NCBI RefSeq assembly: GCF_001667185.1
Contig: NZ_LZIC01000019.1
Coordinates: forward strand, 57,716-121,715
Direction: 5' to 3'
DNA: 64,000 nt
Source of the DNA: Mycobacterium sp. 852002-50816_SCH5313054-b
Lineage (GTDB): Bacteria > Actinomycetota > Actinomycetes > Mycobacteriales > Mycobacteriaceae
The notes under the pieces were generated by a model. The model was not told the DNA's origin and did no database searches. It saw only the letters and a program-made list of their open reading frames with translations. Of this stretch, positions 37,259-47,108 are shown one piece after another; positions within the stretch are counted from its first letter, which is position 1; every line of letters starts with the position of its first letter. Both the position numbers and the translations under genes were made by a program.

Positions 37259-38196
37259 TCCTTTTCAGCGGCCACGAAAAGGGTCTTGGGGGCGGCGTCC
37301 TCGACGCCCTGCGGAGGCCTGCGGCCGTAGCTGGCCATCAACTCCTCGGCCGGCGTCACCGTCACTGTCCACCCGTGCCGGCGCAACCACTCCCCGACGT
37401 CCTCGCGCTCCTCGAAGTACCACAGGTCGTGGACGTCGGGAATGTCGCGTTCCGGCTGGAGCTTGGCCATCAGGTCGCGCACCCGCTGCATGTCCGCACG
37501 CCGCTTTTCGATGGCGGCCTCGTCGAGGAAGTCGGGGCCGGGGGCCTCCACCGCGATCCGGCTGCCTGCGGCGCCGAGCGCATCGACGCGCTCGAACAGC
37601 AACTCCTGGGCGGCCGCCGGCAGGAACGGCAGCAGACCCTCGGCCGACCAGGCGCTCGGCACCGAGGCGTCAAAACCGGCCTCGCGCAACGCGGCCGGCC
37701 AGTCGTGGCGCAGGTCGACCGGGACGTGCACCAGGTTGCACGTTGGCCGCGCGCCGTTTTCCCGCAGCGTCGAGGACTTGAATTCCAGCACGCGGGGCTG
37801 ATCGAGTTCGTACACCGTCGTGCCGTCGGGCCAGGGCAGCCGCCACGCCCGCGAGTCCAGGCCGGCCGCCAGGATCACCACCTGCGGCGCGCCCGCGCGC
37901 GTCGCGTCGAGAAAGAACCGATCGAAAAACGACGTCCGCGCGGCCATGTAGTCGACCATTCCCTGCATCCGCGGCTTGAGGTCGGGTTCGGCCTCGGCGA
38001 TCTCGGCGGGCAGGTCGGGCGCCGCGAACCAGCTCCACATTCCCTCGCCCGCGGCGTCCAGGAACACCCGCGCGAAAGGGTCGCTGATCAGCGGATTTTC
38101 GCTCTCGGTTTCCGCCGCGCGCGCCGCCGCGACGCCCAGGGCCGTGGCGCCCACACTCTCGGTGATCTCCCAGGTGTCGTTGTCGGTTCTGGCCAC
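37255..38196 (-). CDS. TIGR00027-type SAM-dependent methyltransferase, copy 1
   Basis: The 313-aa paralogue of the downstream gene is highly similar over the whole length, with [15 protein letters not shown] and [14 protein letters not shown]. It has a GTG start with GGAGG upstream and is the first gene of the pair. The close relation suggests recent duplication. Substrate and partner are unknown. Confidence 0.9.
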   Translation of the reverse strand: MARTDNDTWEITESVGATALGVAAARAAETESENPLISDPFARVFLDAAGEGMWSWFAAPDLPAEIAEAEPDLKPRMQGMVDYMAARTSFFDRFFLDATRAGAPQVVILAAGLDSRAWRLPWPDGTTVYELDQPRVLEFKSSTLRENGARPTCNLVHVPVDLRHDWPAALREAGFDASVPSAWSAEGLLPFLPAAAQELLFERVDALGAAGSRIAVEAPGPDFLDEAAIEKRRADMQRVRDLMAKLQPERDIPDVHDLWYFEEREDVGEWLRRHGWTVTVTPAEELMASYGRRPPQGVEDAAPKTLFVAAEKE

Positions 38197-38303
38197 CTCA
38201 TGTCCTCCAATTCGCTAGCACGACTACCTACCCGACCGTACGCGCGCCGCATGTGAACAAGCTGTCCATCAAGTTGATCCACCCTGGCCCGGAAGTATCC
38301 GGT

Positions 38304-38309
38304 TAAGGT
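38304..38309 (+). promoter_or_regulatory. -10 box (TAAGGT) for the flippase-like gene
   Basis: TAAGGT is followed by six bases and the ATG at 38316, the leaderless geometry. Confidence 0.5.
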
Positions 38310-38315
38310 CTCGAC

Positions 38316-40703
38316 ATGCGGGTTGACGGGCGCGACATCAGCGTTTCGGGCAACTTGCTGCAACCGCTGACCCGGCGGACCAACGACATCCTGCGACTCG
38401 CCGCGTCGGTGGTCTTCTTCGCGATCGTGATCGCCGGTTCGCTGATCACCCGGCCGCAGTGGCTCGCGCTGGAGCGCTCGATCTCGGAGATCGTCGGGGT
38501 GCTGACCCCCACCCAGTCGGATCTCGTGTACCTGGCCTACGGCATCGCGATCCTGGCGCTGCCGTTCGCCATCCTCATCGGCCTGGTCGCGGGGCGGCAA
38601 TGGAAACTGCTCGGCGCCTACGGGGCCGCCGGGCTCATCGCGGTCCTCTCGCTCTCTATCGGCGGCAACGGCATCTCGGCGCCGCGCTGGCATTTCGACC
38701 TGAGCGACCGGCCGCAGACCGCGCTGGCACAGATCCTCGACGACCCGCGGTGGATCGCGATGCTCGCCGCGGTCCTGACCGTGTCGGGTCCCTGGCTGCC
38801 CGCGCGCTGGCGGCACTGGTGGTGGACGCTGCTGCTGGCCTTCGTGCCGATCCACCTCTTCGTCAGTGCGATCGTGCCGGCACGCTCCTTGCTGGGGCTG
38901 GCGGTCGGCTGGTTCGTCGGCGCGCTGGTGGTCCTGGTGGTCGGCACTCCCGCCCTCGAGGTGCCGCTGGAAGGCACGGTACGCGCGCTGGCCAAGCGGG
39001 GATGCGTGGTCTCGCGGCTGCAAGTGGTGCGGCCCGCCGGGCCCGGCCCGCTGGTCCTGTCGGCGACGTGCGAGGACTCCGGTGCCGACTCCGAATCGGC
39101 CCTGATCGAGATGTATGGCCCGCATCAGCGCAGCGGCGGCGCCCTGCTTCAGGTCTGGCGGAAGCTGCGGCTGCGGGCCAGGGAAACCGCACCGCTGGTG
39201 GCGTCGATGCGCCGCGCCGTCGAGCACCGCGCGCTGCTGGCCATCGCCGTCGGCGACGTGGGTCTCGCCAACACGTCGACGATCGCCGTCGCCAGCCTCG
39301 ACCGGGGCTGGATGATGTACGCGCACAGGCCGGTTCGGGGGATTCCGCTCGACCAATGCGCGAAGACGACTCCGGTGGACCGCGCGTGGAAGTCGCTGCG
39401 AGAGCTCAACGACCACCAGATCTCCCACGGTGACCTGCGCGCCCGGGAGATCACGGTCGACGGCGGCACGGTGCTCTTCGGCGGGTTCGGCAACGCCGAG
39501 TACGGGGCCACCGAGACCCAGCTCCAATCCGACATCGCCCAGCTGCTGGTGACGACGTCGGCGCTGTACGACGCGAAATCGGCGGTGGCCGCCGCGATCG
39601 ACGCGTTTGGCGAGGACACCGTCCTGAGCGCTTCGCGTCGGCTCACCAAATCGGCTGTGCCCAAATATATCCGGCGGTCGGTCGCCGACGCCGGCGCGGT
39701 GATCTCCGGCGCCCGTGCGGAGGTGAAGCGGCAGACCGGTGCGGATCAGATCAAGACCGAAACGATCACCCGGTTCACCCGGCGGCAGGTCATCCAGCTG
39801 GTGCTGCTCGTCGCGCTGGTCTATGTCGCCTACCCGTTCATCAGCACCGTGCCGACGTTCGTTTCCCAAGTGAGCAAGGCGAACTGGTGGTGGGCGCTGC
39901 TGGGCTTGGCGGTATCGGCCCTGACGTATGTGGGCGCCGCGGCCGCGTTGTGGGCGAGCGCCGACGAATCCGTGGTCTTCTGGAAGCTGTCAATCGCCCA
40001 GGTGGCCAACACCTTTGCGGCAACGACCACGCCGGCCGGGGTCGGTGGGCTCGCTCTCAGCACGCGGTACCTGCAAAAGGGCGGCGGGCTGTCTGCGGTG
40101 CGCGCCACCACGGCGGTCGCGCTGCAGCAAGTTGTGCAGGTGATCATGCACCTGCTGTTGCTGATCTTGTTCAGCCTGGTGGCGGGCGCGTCGATGGACC
40201 TTTCCCACTATGTTCCGAGCGCAACGGTGCTGTACCTGATCGCGGGCGTGGCGCTGGGCGGCGTCGGCACGTTTTTGCTCGTGCCGAGGCTGCGGCGCTG
40301 GCTGGCGACGGATCTGCGTCCGAGGCTGAAGGAGGTGATCGGCGACCTCGTGGAGGTGGCCCGGGAGCCGAAACGGTTGGGACTGATCGTACTCGGTTGC
40401 GCCGGAACGACTCTCGGGGCCGCACTCGCGCTGTGGACCAGCGTGGAAGCGTTCGGCGGTGGCGCGACGTTTGTCACGTGCACCGTGGTGACGATGGTCG
40501 GTGGGACGCTGGCGTCGGCGGCCCCGACGCCCGGCGGTGTCGGCGCCGTGGAGGCGGCGCTGATCGGTGGCCTGGCGGCGTTCGGCATACCCGCGGCCAC
40601 CGGCGTGCCGTCGGTGCTGCTCTATCGCGTGCTCACCTGCTGGCTACCCGTATTCGTCGGCTGGCCGGTGATGCGGTGGTTGACCGAGAACGAGATGATC
40701 TGA
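38316..40703 (+). CDS. Membrane protein: N-terminal TM block, degenerate kinase domain, UPF0104 flippase-like domain
   Basis: The 795-aa protein has three parts. An N-terminal multi-helix block spans about residues 25-210. A soluble domain of about 215-440 resembles aminoglycoside-phosphotransferase-type kinases: HGDLRAREI at 371-379 matches the catalytic loop, but Glu378 replaces the usual Asn and the DFG-like segment is FGGFG with Gly390 for Asp. A C-terminal UPF0104/LPG-synthase-TM domain spans about 480-795 with eight or so helices. Proteins with this domain move or modify lipids. The kinase part is probably inactive, perhaps a sensor. I did not find a named counterpart. It is convergent with the GH92 gene. 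Confidence 0.75.
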   Translation: MRVDGRDISVSGNLLQPLTRRTNDILRLAASVVFFAIVIAGSLITRPQWLALERSISEIVGVLTPTQSDLVYLAYGIAILALPFAILIGLVAGRQWKLLGAYGAAGLIAVLSLSIGGNGISAPRWHFDLSDRPQTALAQILDDPRWIAMLAAVLTVSGPWLPARWRHWWWTLLLAFVPIHLFVSAIVPARSLLGLAVGWFVGALVVLVVGTPALEVPLEGTVRALAKRGCVVSRLQVVRPAGPGPLVLSATCEDSGADSESALIEMYGPHQRSGGALLQVWRKLRLRARETAPLVASMRRAVEHRALLAIAVGDVGLANTSTIAVASLDRGWMMYAHRPVRGIPLDQCAKTTPVDRAWKSLRELNDHQISHGDLRAREITVDGGTVLFGGFGNAEYGATETQLQSDIAQLLVTTSALYDAKSAVAAAIDAFGEDTVLSASRRLTKSAVPKYIRRSVADAGAVISGARAEVKRQTGADQIKTETITRFTRRQVIQLVLLVALVYVAYPFISTVPTFVSQVSKANWWWALLGLAVSALTYVGAAAALWASADESVVFWKLSIAQVANTFAATTTPAGVGGLALSTRYLQKGGGLSAVRATTAVALQQVVQVIMHLLLLILFSLVAGASMDLSHYVPSATVLYLIAGVALGGVGTFLLVPRLRRWLATDLRPRLKEVIGDLVEVAREPKRLGLIVLGCAGTTLGAALALWTSVEAFGGGATFVTCTVVTMVGGTLASAAPTPGGVGAVEAALIGGLAAFGIPAATGVPSVLLYRVLTCWLPVFVGWPVMRWLTENEMI

Positions 40704-40709
40704 CCCCGG

Positions 40710-43352
40710 TCAGGGTTCGTCGGGCTCTGACGTAACGACGAAAACGATTGACTTCCTCGCGGTTTCGCCGACCGTGGTGGTAAGGAACACGACGTAATAC
40801 TCCCCGGGCACCGACTGGGCCGCCGTCATCGCGACGTCGACCGAGGCCGATCCGTCGGCGCCGAACTGTCCGGAGGCCGGTGTCACGGTGATCCCGGGAT
40901 CGGAGGAGGCGCCGGTGATGCCGTAACCGCCGGCGCCGTCGACCATCCGTTGCAGGTCGACCTTCACCGTGCCGGTGCGCCCCGGTTGGAGCCGGAGGAT
41001 GGGTTGCGGCGCATTGACGGTCACCGCCGAACTTCCCGCGGCGAACGACGGCGGCGCGGAAGACTCGGCGGTGCCCCAGCTCTTGTTGGGGTAGGCGGCG
41101 AGGGAGAACGCGACCTCGCCGCCGGTGCGGATGATCGACTCCGGCAGCCAAGTGCGATCGGTGGCCAGCCCGTCGACGCTCAGGCCGCCGATGAACTTCA
41201 GGTGGTGGGGTCCCGACGCGCCCGGGGCGGAGATGCGGATGAATTTCCCTGCGGGAAGCGCGATCACGATCCGATCGAACAGCGGCGCGGCCACCGTCAG
41301 GATCGGCGTTCCCGGCGTGCTGGGGTACAGGCCGAGGGCGGCCCAGACGTACCAGCTGGACATCGCCCCGAGGTCGTCGTTGCCGGGCTCGCCGTCGGGC
41401 TTCGCTGCGAACAGGCCGCGCACCCGGTCGACGGTGAGCTGGGTCTGCCACGGTTGGCCGACGTAGTTGTACAGCCACGGCACCCCGAACCCGGGCTCGT
41501 TGCCGGCCCAGAGGTGGGGGTCGTTGGGGCCGACGTTGAGCTTTGCGGTGAACCGGTCGAGCCGGTCGGCCACGGCGGCGCGGCCGCCGAGCGCGGTCAC
41601 CAGTCCGGCGACGTTGTGCGGCACCCACCAGACGTATTGCTCGGCGTTGCCCTCGTCGTATCCGTCCTGGCCGAAAGCCCTGGGGGAATCGTAATATCCA
41701 GGGCCCTCTCGGAAGAATCCCATCGTGCCGCGTGGCGAGACGTATCGGGTGCTGGGATTGAACAGGTTCTGCCAATACTGCGCGCGGGTTTGGAATTCGG
41801 CCGCGGTCACGGTGTCGCCGAGCGCGTCGGCGAATCGGGAGATCGCGAAGTCGTCGACCGACCACTCCAGCGTGATCGACGCGTCGGCGATCCATCCGCC
41901 GTTGCCGAACTCGACGGTGTGCGGCGCGTAGCCCAGCCCCAGGTAGGTGGTGATGCCGGGCCGCTCCACGTAGCCGCCGCGGCCGACCCCGCCCTTGGTC
42001 GCCGCGTCGATCATGTAGCGCAGTGCGGTCTGGACGTCAAAGTCCTTGCCCCCGTACGCGTAGAGGTTCACGATGAGCGGGACCACGCTGTCGCCGCTCA
42101 TCTCGCCGGTCGCCGAATTCGCAAGGGCCCAACGGGGAAACGAACCGCTCTGTTCCGCGTCGTTCACCAGCGATTGCGCCATGTCGCTGGCCCGCTTGGG
42201 AAAGAGCAGCCCCTGCAGCGCGGCCAGGCTCCGGTAGGTGTCCCAGTCCGAGAAATTCGCGTACTGCGTCCGCCCCTTTTCGACCATGTGGATCGCGTCA
42301 TCGAATCCGATGTAACGCCCGTCGACGTCGTTGAAGGTGTTGGGGTGCAGCAGCGAGTGGTACAGCGACGTGTAGAAGGTATCGACGTTGCCAACGTTGC
42401 GGCCCGCCACCGAGATACACGACAACGTGGCATTCCACTCGGATACCGCGGCGGCGCGCACGGCGTCGAAGCTCATTCCGCCCTCGGCCTCCAGGTTCGC
42501 CCGCGCCCCGTCGATGCCGACGTAGGAGATCGCGGTGCGCACCTCGAGCGCCGAGCCGGCCGGGAACTCCACGTATCCCCCGCTGTAGCGCGACGCCGCG
42601 CCGCGGGCGCCGGGGTTCACCGAATAGCCGTCCCAGGAGCCGTAGGCCGTGAAGGGCTGGCTGAATTTCATCGCGAAATACACCGTGTAGGTGTTCGGCT
42701 TGTCGCAAAATCCGCCGCTGGTCGCCCATCCGGTGATCGTGGTGTTGTCCTCACCGATCTGGATGGCGGCGCGCGAATTGCCCGCCAGCGACGCGCCGGA
42801 CCGGACGTGCAGCAGCGCGGGCCGGCCGTTGCGCGGGAAGCGGAACCGGCCGACGCCGGTGCGGGTGGTGGCGGTGAGTTCGGCGGTCACGCCGGTGCGC
42901 GGGAACCGGACCGTGTAATAGCCGGGCGCGCCTTGCTCGCTGTCGTCGTGCGCGATTCCTTCCCAGGCGTTCCACGGCTGCGCGCCGATCGGCGTGGTGG
43001 TCGGCAGCATCGAGATGTCACCGAACGCGGCGCAGCCCACCGAGGCGTGGGTCATGCTGAACCCGGTGGAGCGCGGGTTGTCGTAGTTGTAGCCGGCGTA
43101 GTTGCCGACGGTGTCCGGCGAGTACTGCACCATCCCGAACGGCACCGTGGCGCCGGGGAAGTTGTTGATCTCCCCCACGGTCTCGCCACCCGTCCCGGTC
43201 CCGATGAGGGTGTCGACGTGGTCGACGGGGTTGGTGACCAACTGTGGCTCACCGTCGTAGGCGATCGGCGGGGCCGCCGCGATGAAGGCCAGCAAGACGG
43301 CAGTCGCAGCGAGCAACGCGATGAGGGCCCTGCGGGGGGCGCGTGACCGCAT
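40710..43352 (-). CDS. Secreted GH92 alpha-1,2-mannosidase
   Basis: This 880-aa glycoside hydrolase of family 92 is a calcium-dependent inverting exo-mannosidase type. A signal peptide/anchor at residues 8-28 ([19 protein letters not shown]) directs export. Family motifs include [42 protein letters not shown] and [17 protein letters not shown] (probable general base region). The C-terminal approximately 130 residues form an extra beta-rich module. It corresponds to Rv0584 by gene partner. It could trim mannose caps of lipoarabinomannan or host mannans; that is inference. Confidence 0.92.
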   Translation of the reverse strand: MRSRAPRRALIALLAATAVLLAFIAAAPPIAYDGEPQLVTNPVDHVDTLIGTGTGGETVGEINNFPGATVPFGMVQYSPDTVGNYAGYNYDNPRSTGFSMTHASVGCAAFGDISMLPTTTPIGAQPWNAWEGIAHDDSEQGAPGYYTVRFPRTGVTAELTATTRTGVGRFRFPRNGRPALLHVRSGASLAGNSRAAIQIGEDNTTITGWATSGGFCDKPNTYTVYFAMKFSQPFTAYGSWDGYSVNPGARGAASRYSGGYVEFPAGSALEVRTAISYVGIDGARANLEAEGGMSFDAVRAAAVSEWNATLSCISVAGRNVGNVDTFYTSLYHSLLHPNTFNDVDGRYIGFDDAIHMVEKGRTQYANFSDWDTYRSLAALQGLLFPKRASDMAQSLVNDAEQSGSFPRWALANSATGEMSGDSVVPLIVNLYAYGGKDFDVQTALRYMIDAATKGGVGRGGYVERPGITTYLGLGYAPHTVEFGNGGWIADASITLEWSVDDFAISRFADALGDTVTAAEFQTRAQYWQNLFNPSTRYVSPRGTMGFFREGPGYYDSPRAFGQDGYDEGNAEQYVWWVPHNVAGLVTALGGRAAVADRLDRFTAKLNVGPNDPHLWAGNEPGFGVPWLYNYVGQPWQTQLTVDRVRGLFAAKPDGEPGNDDLGAMSSWYVWAALGLYPSTPGTPILTVAAPLFDRIVIALPAGKFIRISAPGASGPHHLKFIGGLSVDGLATDRTWLPESIIRTGGEVAFSLAAYPNKSWGTAESSAPPSFAAGSSAVTVNAPQPILRLQPGRTGTVKVDLQRMVDGAGGYGITGASSDPGITVTPASGQFGADGSASVDVAMTAAQSVPGEYYVVFLTTTVGETARKSIVFVVTSEPDEP

Positions 43353-43419
43353 AGCTGTCTCTTACTGCATCACCGCCCCGTCGCGGTGCGTTTCGCGCGT
43401 GCCGGAAGGTCTCAATTTT

Positions 43420-43453
43420 GACTAGCAACTTTTGGCCCCCACTTCGGCTAGTC
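43420..43453. promoter_or_regulatory. Inverted repeat between GH92 and lpqN genes
   Basis: GACTAGC (43420-43426) and GCTAGTC (43447-43453) form a 7-bp perfect inverted repeat with a 20-bp spacer in the divergent 154-bp intergenic region. It may be an operator or an mRNA hairpin. TAGTCT overlaps the right arm. Confidence 0.35.
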
Positions 43454-43506
43454 TCATTCAGCGTGGCTGGCGCTGGTACCGGCCCAAAATTCGGGAGATT
43501 TGATCG

Positions 43507-44181
43507 ATGAAACAGTTGACCGCAGCAACCATTACCGTGGCGCTGAGTGTGGCGCTCGTGGCGTGCGGCTCTAGCAACAAGTCATCGCCGTCGACATCGA
43601 CATCGACGTCGACATCCACGTCGACCTCGACCACAACTTCGAAAACCTCCGCTACGCCGAGCGCGCAGGGCGGCCCGACGATCGCCGACTACGTCCGCGA
43701 CAACCACATCACGGAAACGCCCATCCATCACGGCGATCCCGGCCCCAACGTCGATCTGCCGGTGCCCGCGGGATGGCAGATCACCCAGAACTCCGGTACG
43801 TCCTACGGCGGCATAGTCCTGTCGCAGCCGGCGAACCCGTCCGATCCACCCACGGTCTCGGCGCTCTACTCGAAACTCACCGGTGACGTCGACCCCGCGA
43901 AGATCATCCAGTACGCCCCCAACGAGCTGCTCGGCCTTCCCGGCTACCAGGGCACCGGTAACGGCAAGGCTTCCACGCTGGCCGGATTCCAGGCCTGGCA
44001 GCTGGGCGGCACCTACCAGCGGGACGGCAAGACGCGCGCCGTCGCCCAAAAGACGGTGGTGATTCCCAGCCAGGGGGCGGTGTACGTGCTGCAGCTCAAC
44101 GCCGACTCGCTCGAAAGCGACCAGGGAACGTTGATGGACGCCACCAACATCATCGACGACCAGACGACCATCACCCCCTGA
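43507..44181 (+). CDS. LpqN/LpqT-family lipoprotein
   Basis: The 224-aa exported lipoprotein has a lipobox ending in VAC with the lipidated cysteine at residue 20. A low-complexity Ser/Thr repeat (about residues 29-50, encoded by a TCGACA/TCGACG microsatellite) follows, then a globular LpqN domain (PVPAGWQITQNSGTSYGG, YAPNELLGLPGYQG). Cys20 is followed by GSSN. M. tuberculosis lpqN (Rv0583c) also lies next to the GH92 gene. Its molecular function is not established. Confidence 0.88.
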   Translation: MKQLTAATITVALSVALVACGSSNKSSPSTSTSTSTSTSTSTTTSKTSATPSAQGGPTIADYVRDNHITETPIHHGDPGPNVDLPVPAGWQITQNSGTSYGGIVLSQPANPSDPPTVSALYSKLTGDVDPAKIIQYAPNELLGLPGYQGTGNGKASTLAGFQAWQLGGTYQRDGKTRAVAQKTVVIPSQGAVYVLQLNADSLESDQGTLMDATNIIDDQTTITP

Positions 44182-44245
44182 TCACCGGCCGCCTCTCGGG
44201 ACGCCGCGGCCGCGAAATCATTGCGCCGCGGCGCCCCGTTGGCCT

Positions 44246-44251
44246 TACGGT
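44246..44251 (+). promoter_or_regulatory. -10 box (TACGGT) before the F420-type reductase gene
   Basis: TACGGT is followed by six bases and the ATG at 44258, the leaderless geometry. Confidence 0.5.
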
Positions 44252-44257
44252 GTTGGC

Positions 44258-44743
44258 ATGGCAGAACAGTCGCATGCGATAGACGTCGGACACCCCCCGT
44301 CGGCACTACTGCGTCTCGTCAACCCCGTCCTGGGTTTCCTGCTGCGCACCCCGCTGGCCGGGCCGGCACGCAGGCAGCTGATGGTGTTGAGCTTCACGGG
44401 CCGAAAAACGGGGCGGCCGTACACGATTCCCTTGAGCGCGCACCTGATCGATCACGAGCTTTACGCGCTGACCGGCGCCCCGTGGAAGCAGAATTTCCGC
44501 AACGGCGCGCCCGCGCAGGTCGTGTACGACGGCAAGACGACGGCCATGCGCGGCGAGCTCATCCGCGACCGCGAAATCGTCTCCGACCTCTACCACCGCT
44601 GCGCCGAGTCCTATGGGGTGCAGCGCGCACAGCGGATGATCGGATTGAAGTTTCGCGACCCGCGCATACCGACTCGCGAGGAGTTCGCGGAGGCCGTCGA
44701 CCGGTTGCACCTGGCGGCGGTCCGGTTGACCCCGGGCACCTAG
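44258..44743 (+). CDS. F420-dependent nitroreductase-family protein (Ddn-like)
   Basis: The 161-aa protein has the split-barrel FDOR signature MVLSFTGRKTGRPYTIPL. It continues with beta-strand/phosphate-contact segments and WKQNFRNGAPAQVVYDG. In mycobacteria such enzymes use coenzyme F420 to reduce quinones or activate nitroimidazoles. The substrate is unknown. It lies between an LpqN-type lipoprotein gene and galK without obvious operon partners. Confidence 0.8.
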   Translation: MAEQSHAIDVGHPPSALLRLVNPVLGFLLRTPLAGPARRQLMVLSFTGRKTGRPYTIPLSAHLIDHELYALTGAPWKQNFRNGAPAQVVYDGKTTAMRGELIRDREIVSDLYHRCAESYGVQRAQRMIGLKFRDPRIPTREEFAEAVDRLHLAAVRLTPGT

Positions 44744-44792
44744 CCCCTCGCCGCGCGCGTGTGCGCGGCGAGCAGGCGCTGATCGAACCGAC

Positions 44793-45884
44793 TTATCCGG
44801 CGGGGCCGGCGCCGGCGGCGGCACTGGTTCGGGTGATGACCGGCCGCGGATGACCCGCGCTCAGCAGCGTGCGTCGCAGCGTCTGCGCGACGGCGTCCGC
44901 CCGGGTGTTCGGCACGAGCGCGATGACACAGCCGCCGAATCCGCCGCCGGTCATCCGGGCGCCGAAAGCTCCCGCCCGTATCGCGGTGTCGGCGATCAGA
45001 TCGATGTGTTCGGTGGTGATATCGAAGTCGTCACGCATGGAGACATGTGAGGCGGTCATGATCCGGCCGGCTTCAACGAAGTCCGAATCGCCGATTGTCG
45101 CAACGAAATCCAACACTCTGCCGTTCTCGTTGAGAACATGGCGGGCACGGCGGGCATCGATCGGGTTGTTGATCGCATCCAGCTCCGCGCGACCGCGATC
45201 CCAGACGTCGCGCAACGATGAGGCCCCCAGGGCGGCTGCCGCCCGCTCGCATGACGCGCGCCGGGCCGCATACTCGCCGCCGACGTGGCGGTGGCGTGCC
45301 CGGGAGTCGATCAACAGCAGCACCACGCCGTGCGCGTCGGGATCGAAGGCCACCGGCGCGACGGTGATGTCGCGGAAGTCGATCAGCAGCGCGGTCGACG
45401 GCTCCCCGAAAAGTGAGGCCAGCTGGTCAAGCAAACCCGTTGGGGCGCCGACATACTCGTTCTCGGCGCGCTGCGCCAGCCGCGCCTGCTCGATGCGGTC
45501 AATATCGATGCCGGCGGCCGATGCGATCGCGCCCAGCACCGCGCACTCCAGCGCCGCCGAGGACGACAGCCCGGACCCCATCTCCACGTCGCTGGTGATC
45601 GACATCGCGCCACCCGGCACCGGGTGACCCGCCTGGCGCAGCGCCCACACCACGCCGGCCACGTAGGCGGCCCAGTCGGTCACCTGACCCGGAGCGGTGG
45701 CCAGTGGAAACCGCGCCGCGCCGTCCGCGCGCTGGCTGCCCACGGTGATGGTGTCGCCGCCGTCGGGGGTGAAGGTCACCACCGTGCGCTGCGGCAGCGC
45801 GATCGGCAGCGCGAACCCGAGGTTGTAGTCGGTGTGCTCACCGATCAGGTTGACCCGGCCGGGAGCGGCGTAGCGGACGGTCAT
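44793..45884 (-). CDS. galK: Galactokinase
   Basis: The 363-aa GHMP kinase converts galactose to galactose-1-phosphate. [13 protein letters not shown] is the galactokinase signature near the N-terminus. The ATP-binding [11 protein letters not shown] and the C-terminal [11 protein letters not shown] complete the GHMP motifs. It overlaps galT by one base (TGATG) and is the second gene of the Leloir pair. galE is not in the window. Confidence 0.95.
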   Translation of the reverse strand: MTVRYAAPGRVNLIGEHTDYNLGFALPIALPQRTVVTFTPDGGDTITVGSQRADGAARFPLATAPGQVTDWAAYVAGVVWALRQAGHPVPGGAMSITSDVEMGSGLSSSAALECAVLGAIASAAGIDIDRIEQARLAQRAENEYVGAPTGLLDQLASLFGEPSTALLIDFRDITVAPVAFDPDAHGVVLLLIDSRARHRHVGGEYAARRASCERAAAALGASSLRDVWDRGRAELDAINNPIDARRARHVLNENGRVLDFVATIGDSDFVEAGRIMTASHVSMRDDFDITTEHIDLIADTAIRAGAFGARMTGGGFGGCVIALVPNTRADAVAQTLRRTLLSAGHPRPVITRTSAAAGAGPAG

Positions 45885-46963
45885 CAGAGATCCCGCAACC
45901 GCTGCGCCACGGCTTCGGGTGTGACGTCGCTGATGAACGCGTCCATCGCCGATTCGGAGGCCGCCAGGTACTTGAGTTTGGTCGCGCTGCGCCGGATCGA
46001 CATCAACTCGAGGTGGAAGTAGCCGTCGTCCTGGGCTTTGGTGTCGGCGAACTGGTGCAGCGCCGAAATGTAGGGCAGCGGGCCCGAATACATCCGGTCG
46101 AACCGCCCCAGCACGTCGAGGTAGATTTGCGCCAGCCCATCCAGTTCGCCGTCGTCGAGCTCAACCAGGTTGTGCACGAACCTGTTCGGGTAGATGTGCA
46201 CCTCGACCGGCCAGCGCGCCGCGAACGGCACGAACGCCGTGAACAGCTCGGTGCGCGCGACGATGCGAACGCCATCAGCGACCTCGCGCGCCAGCAGGTC
46301 GGCAAACAGGTTGCCGTCGTGGACCATTCGATGTGCGCGGGCCTGAGCCAGCATGGTGGCCGTGCGCGGCGTCAGGAAGGGATAGCCGTAGATCTGACCG
46401 TGCGGATGGGTCAGCGTCACACCGATCTCCTCGCCGCGGTTTTCGAAGCAGAACACCTGCTCGACGCCCGGGGTGTCCATGAGTTCGGCGGTGCGGTGGC
46501 GCCAGGCCTCGACGACCAGCCGGGCATGCGCCGGTTGCAACGCCGCGAACGACCCGGCGTGGTCGCTGGAAAAACAGACCACCTCGCAGCGGCCGTGTCC
46601 GGGCGCGGACACGAACCCGGCATTGGCGGGCACCGAAGCCGGCTGACCGGCGCCCGCAAGGCTCGGGAAGCGGTTCTCGAACACGACGACGTCGTAGTCC
46701 GCGGCCGGCACCTCACTGGTCAGGCCGGTCGGGCCCGGGCACAGCGGACACTGATCGGCCGGTGGCTTGTAGGTGCGGTCCTGGCGCAGCGCCGCGACGA
46801 TCACCCACTGCCCCGTCGAGGAGTCGAAACGCAACTGCGACTGGTCCGGGTCACGCCCCGGCAGCGGCCTGCGGTCCTCGACCGGCGCCGGGCGGTGGCC
46901 CGGCAACGCGAAAAACAGGAGGTCACGGCCGTCGGCCAGCTTTGCCCGCGTCGGCGCTGTCAC
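45884..46963 (-). CDS. galT: Galactose-1-phosphate uridylyltransferase
   Basis: The 359-aa enzyme exchanges UMP between UDP-glucose and galactose-1-phosphate. It has a zinc site CPLCPG, the catalytic [11 protein letters not shown] (His-Pro-His) and [12 protein letters not shown]. The reading frame is complete, whereas in M. tuberculosis H37Rv, as I recall, galT is split into galTa and galTb. The GTG start at 46963 has TAGTCT eight bases upstream. It is first in the galT-galK operon and divergent from the FUSC gene. Confidence 0.95.
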   Translation of the reverse strand: MTAPTRAKLADGRDLLFFALPGHRPAPVEDRRPLPGRDPDQSQLRFDSSTGQWVIVAALRQDRTYKPPADQCPLCPGPTGLTSEVPAADYDVVVFENRFPSLAGAGQPASVPANAGFVSAPGHGRCEVVCFSSDHAGSFAALQPAHARLVVEAWRHRTAELMDTPGVEQVFCFENRGEEIGVTLTHPHGQIYGYPFLTPRTATMLAQARAHRMVHDGNLFADLLAREVADGVRIVARTELFTAFVPFAARWPVEVHIYPNRFVHNLVELDDGELDGLAQIYLDVLGRFDRMYSGPLPYISALHQFADTKAQDDGYFHLELMSIRRSATKLKYLAASESAMDAFISDVTPEAVAQRLRDL

Positions 46964-46971
46964 GAGGTCGA

Positions 46972-46977
46972 AGACTA
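46972..46977 (-). promoter_or_regulatory. -10-like box (TAGTCT) for galTK
   Basis: On the minus strand TAGTCT is followed by eight bases and the GTG start at 46963. It may give a leaderless or near-leaderless mRNA. Confidence 0.4.
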
Positions 46978-47108
46978 GCTTGGCCGGTGCGGTGCGGTTC
47001 GGGTAACCATGGGGTGTCCCGCAGACGAGAGGTCAGGAGATCACCGTTCTCTACGAAAAAGCCCGAACCTGGTGGATCGGGTCGGATCCCGGCCTGCTGC
47101 GGCTCCGG

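Noticed and set aside
43418..43454. TTGACT and TAGTCT as a promoter for lpqN
   Set aside because: The spacing is 25 bases, too long for sigma-70 recognition. An inverted repeat explains the similarity better.
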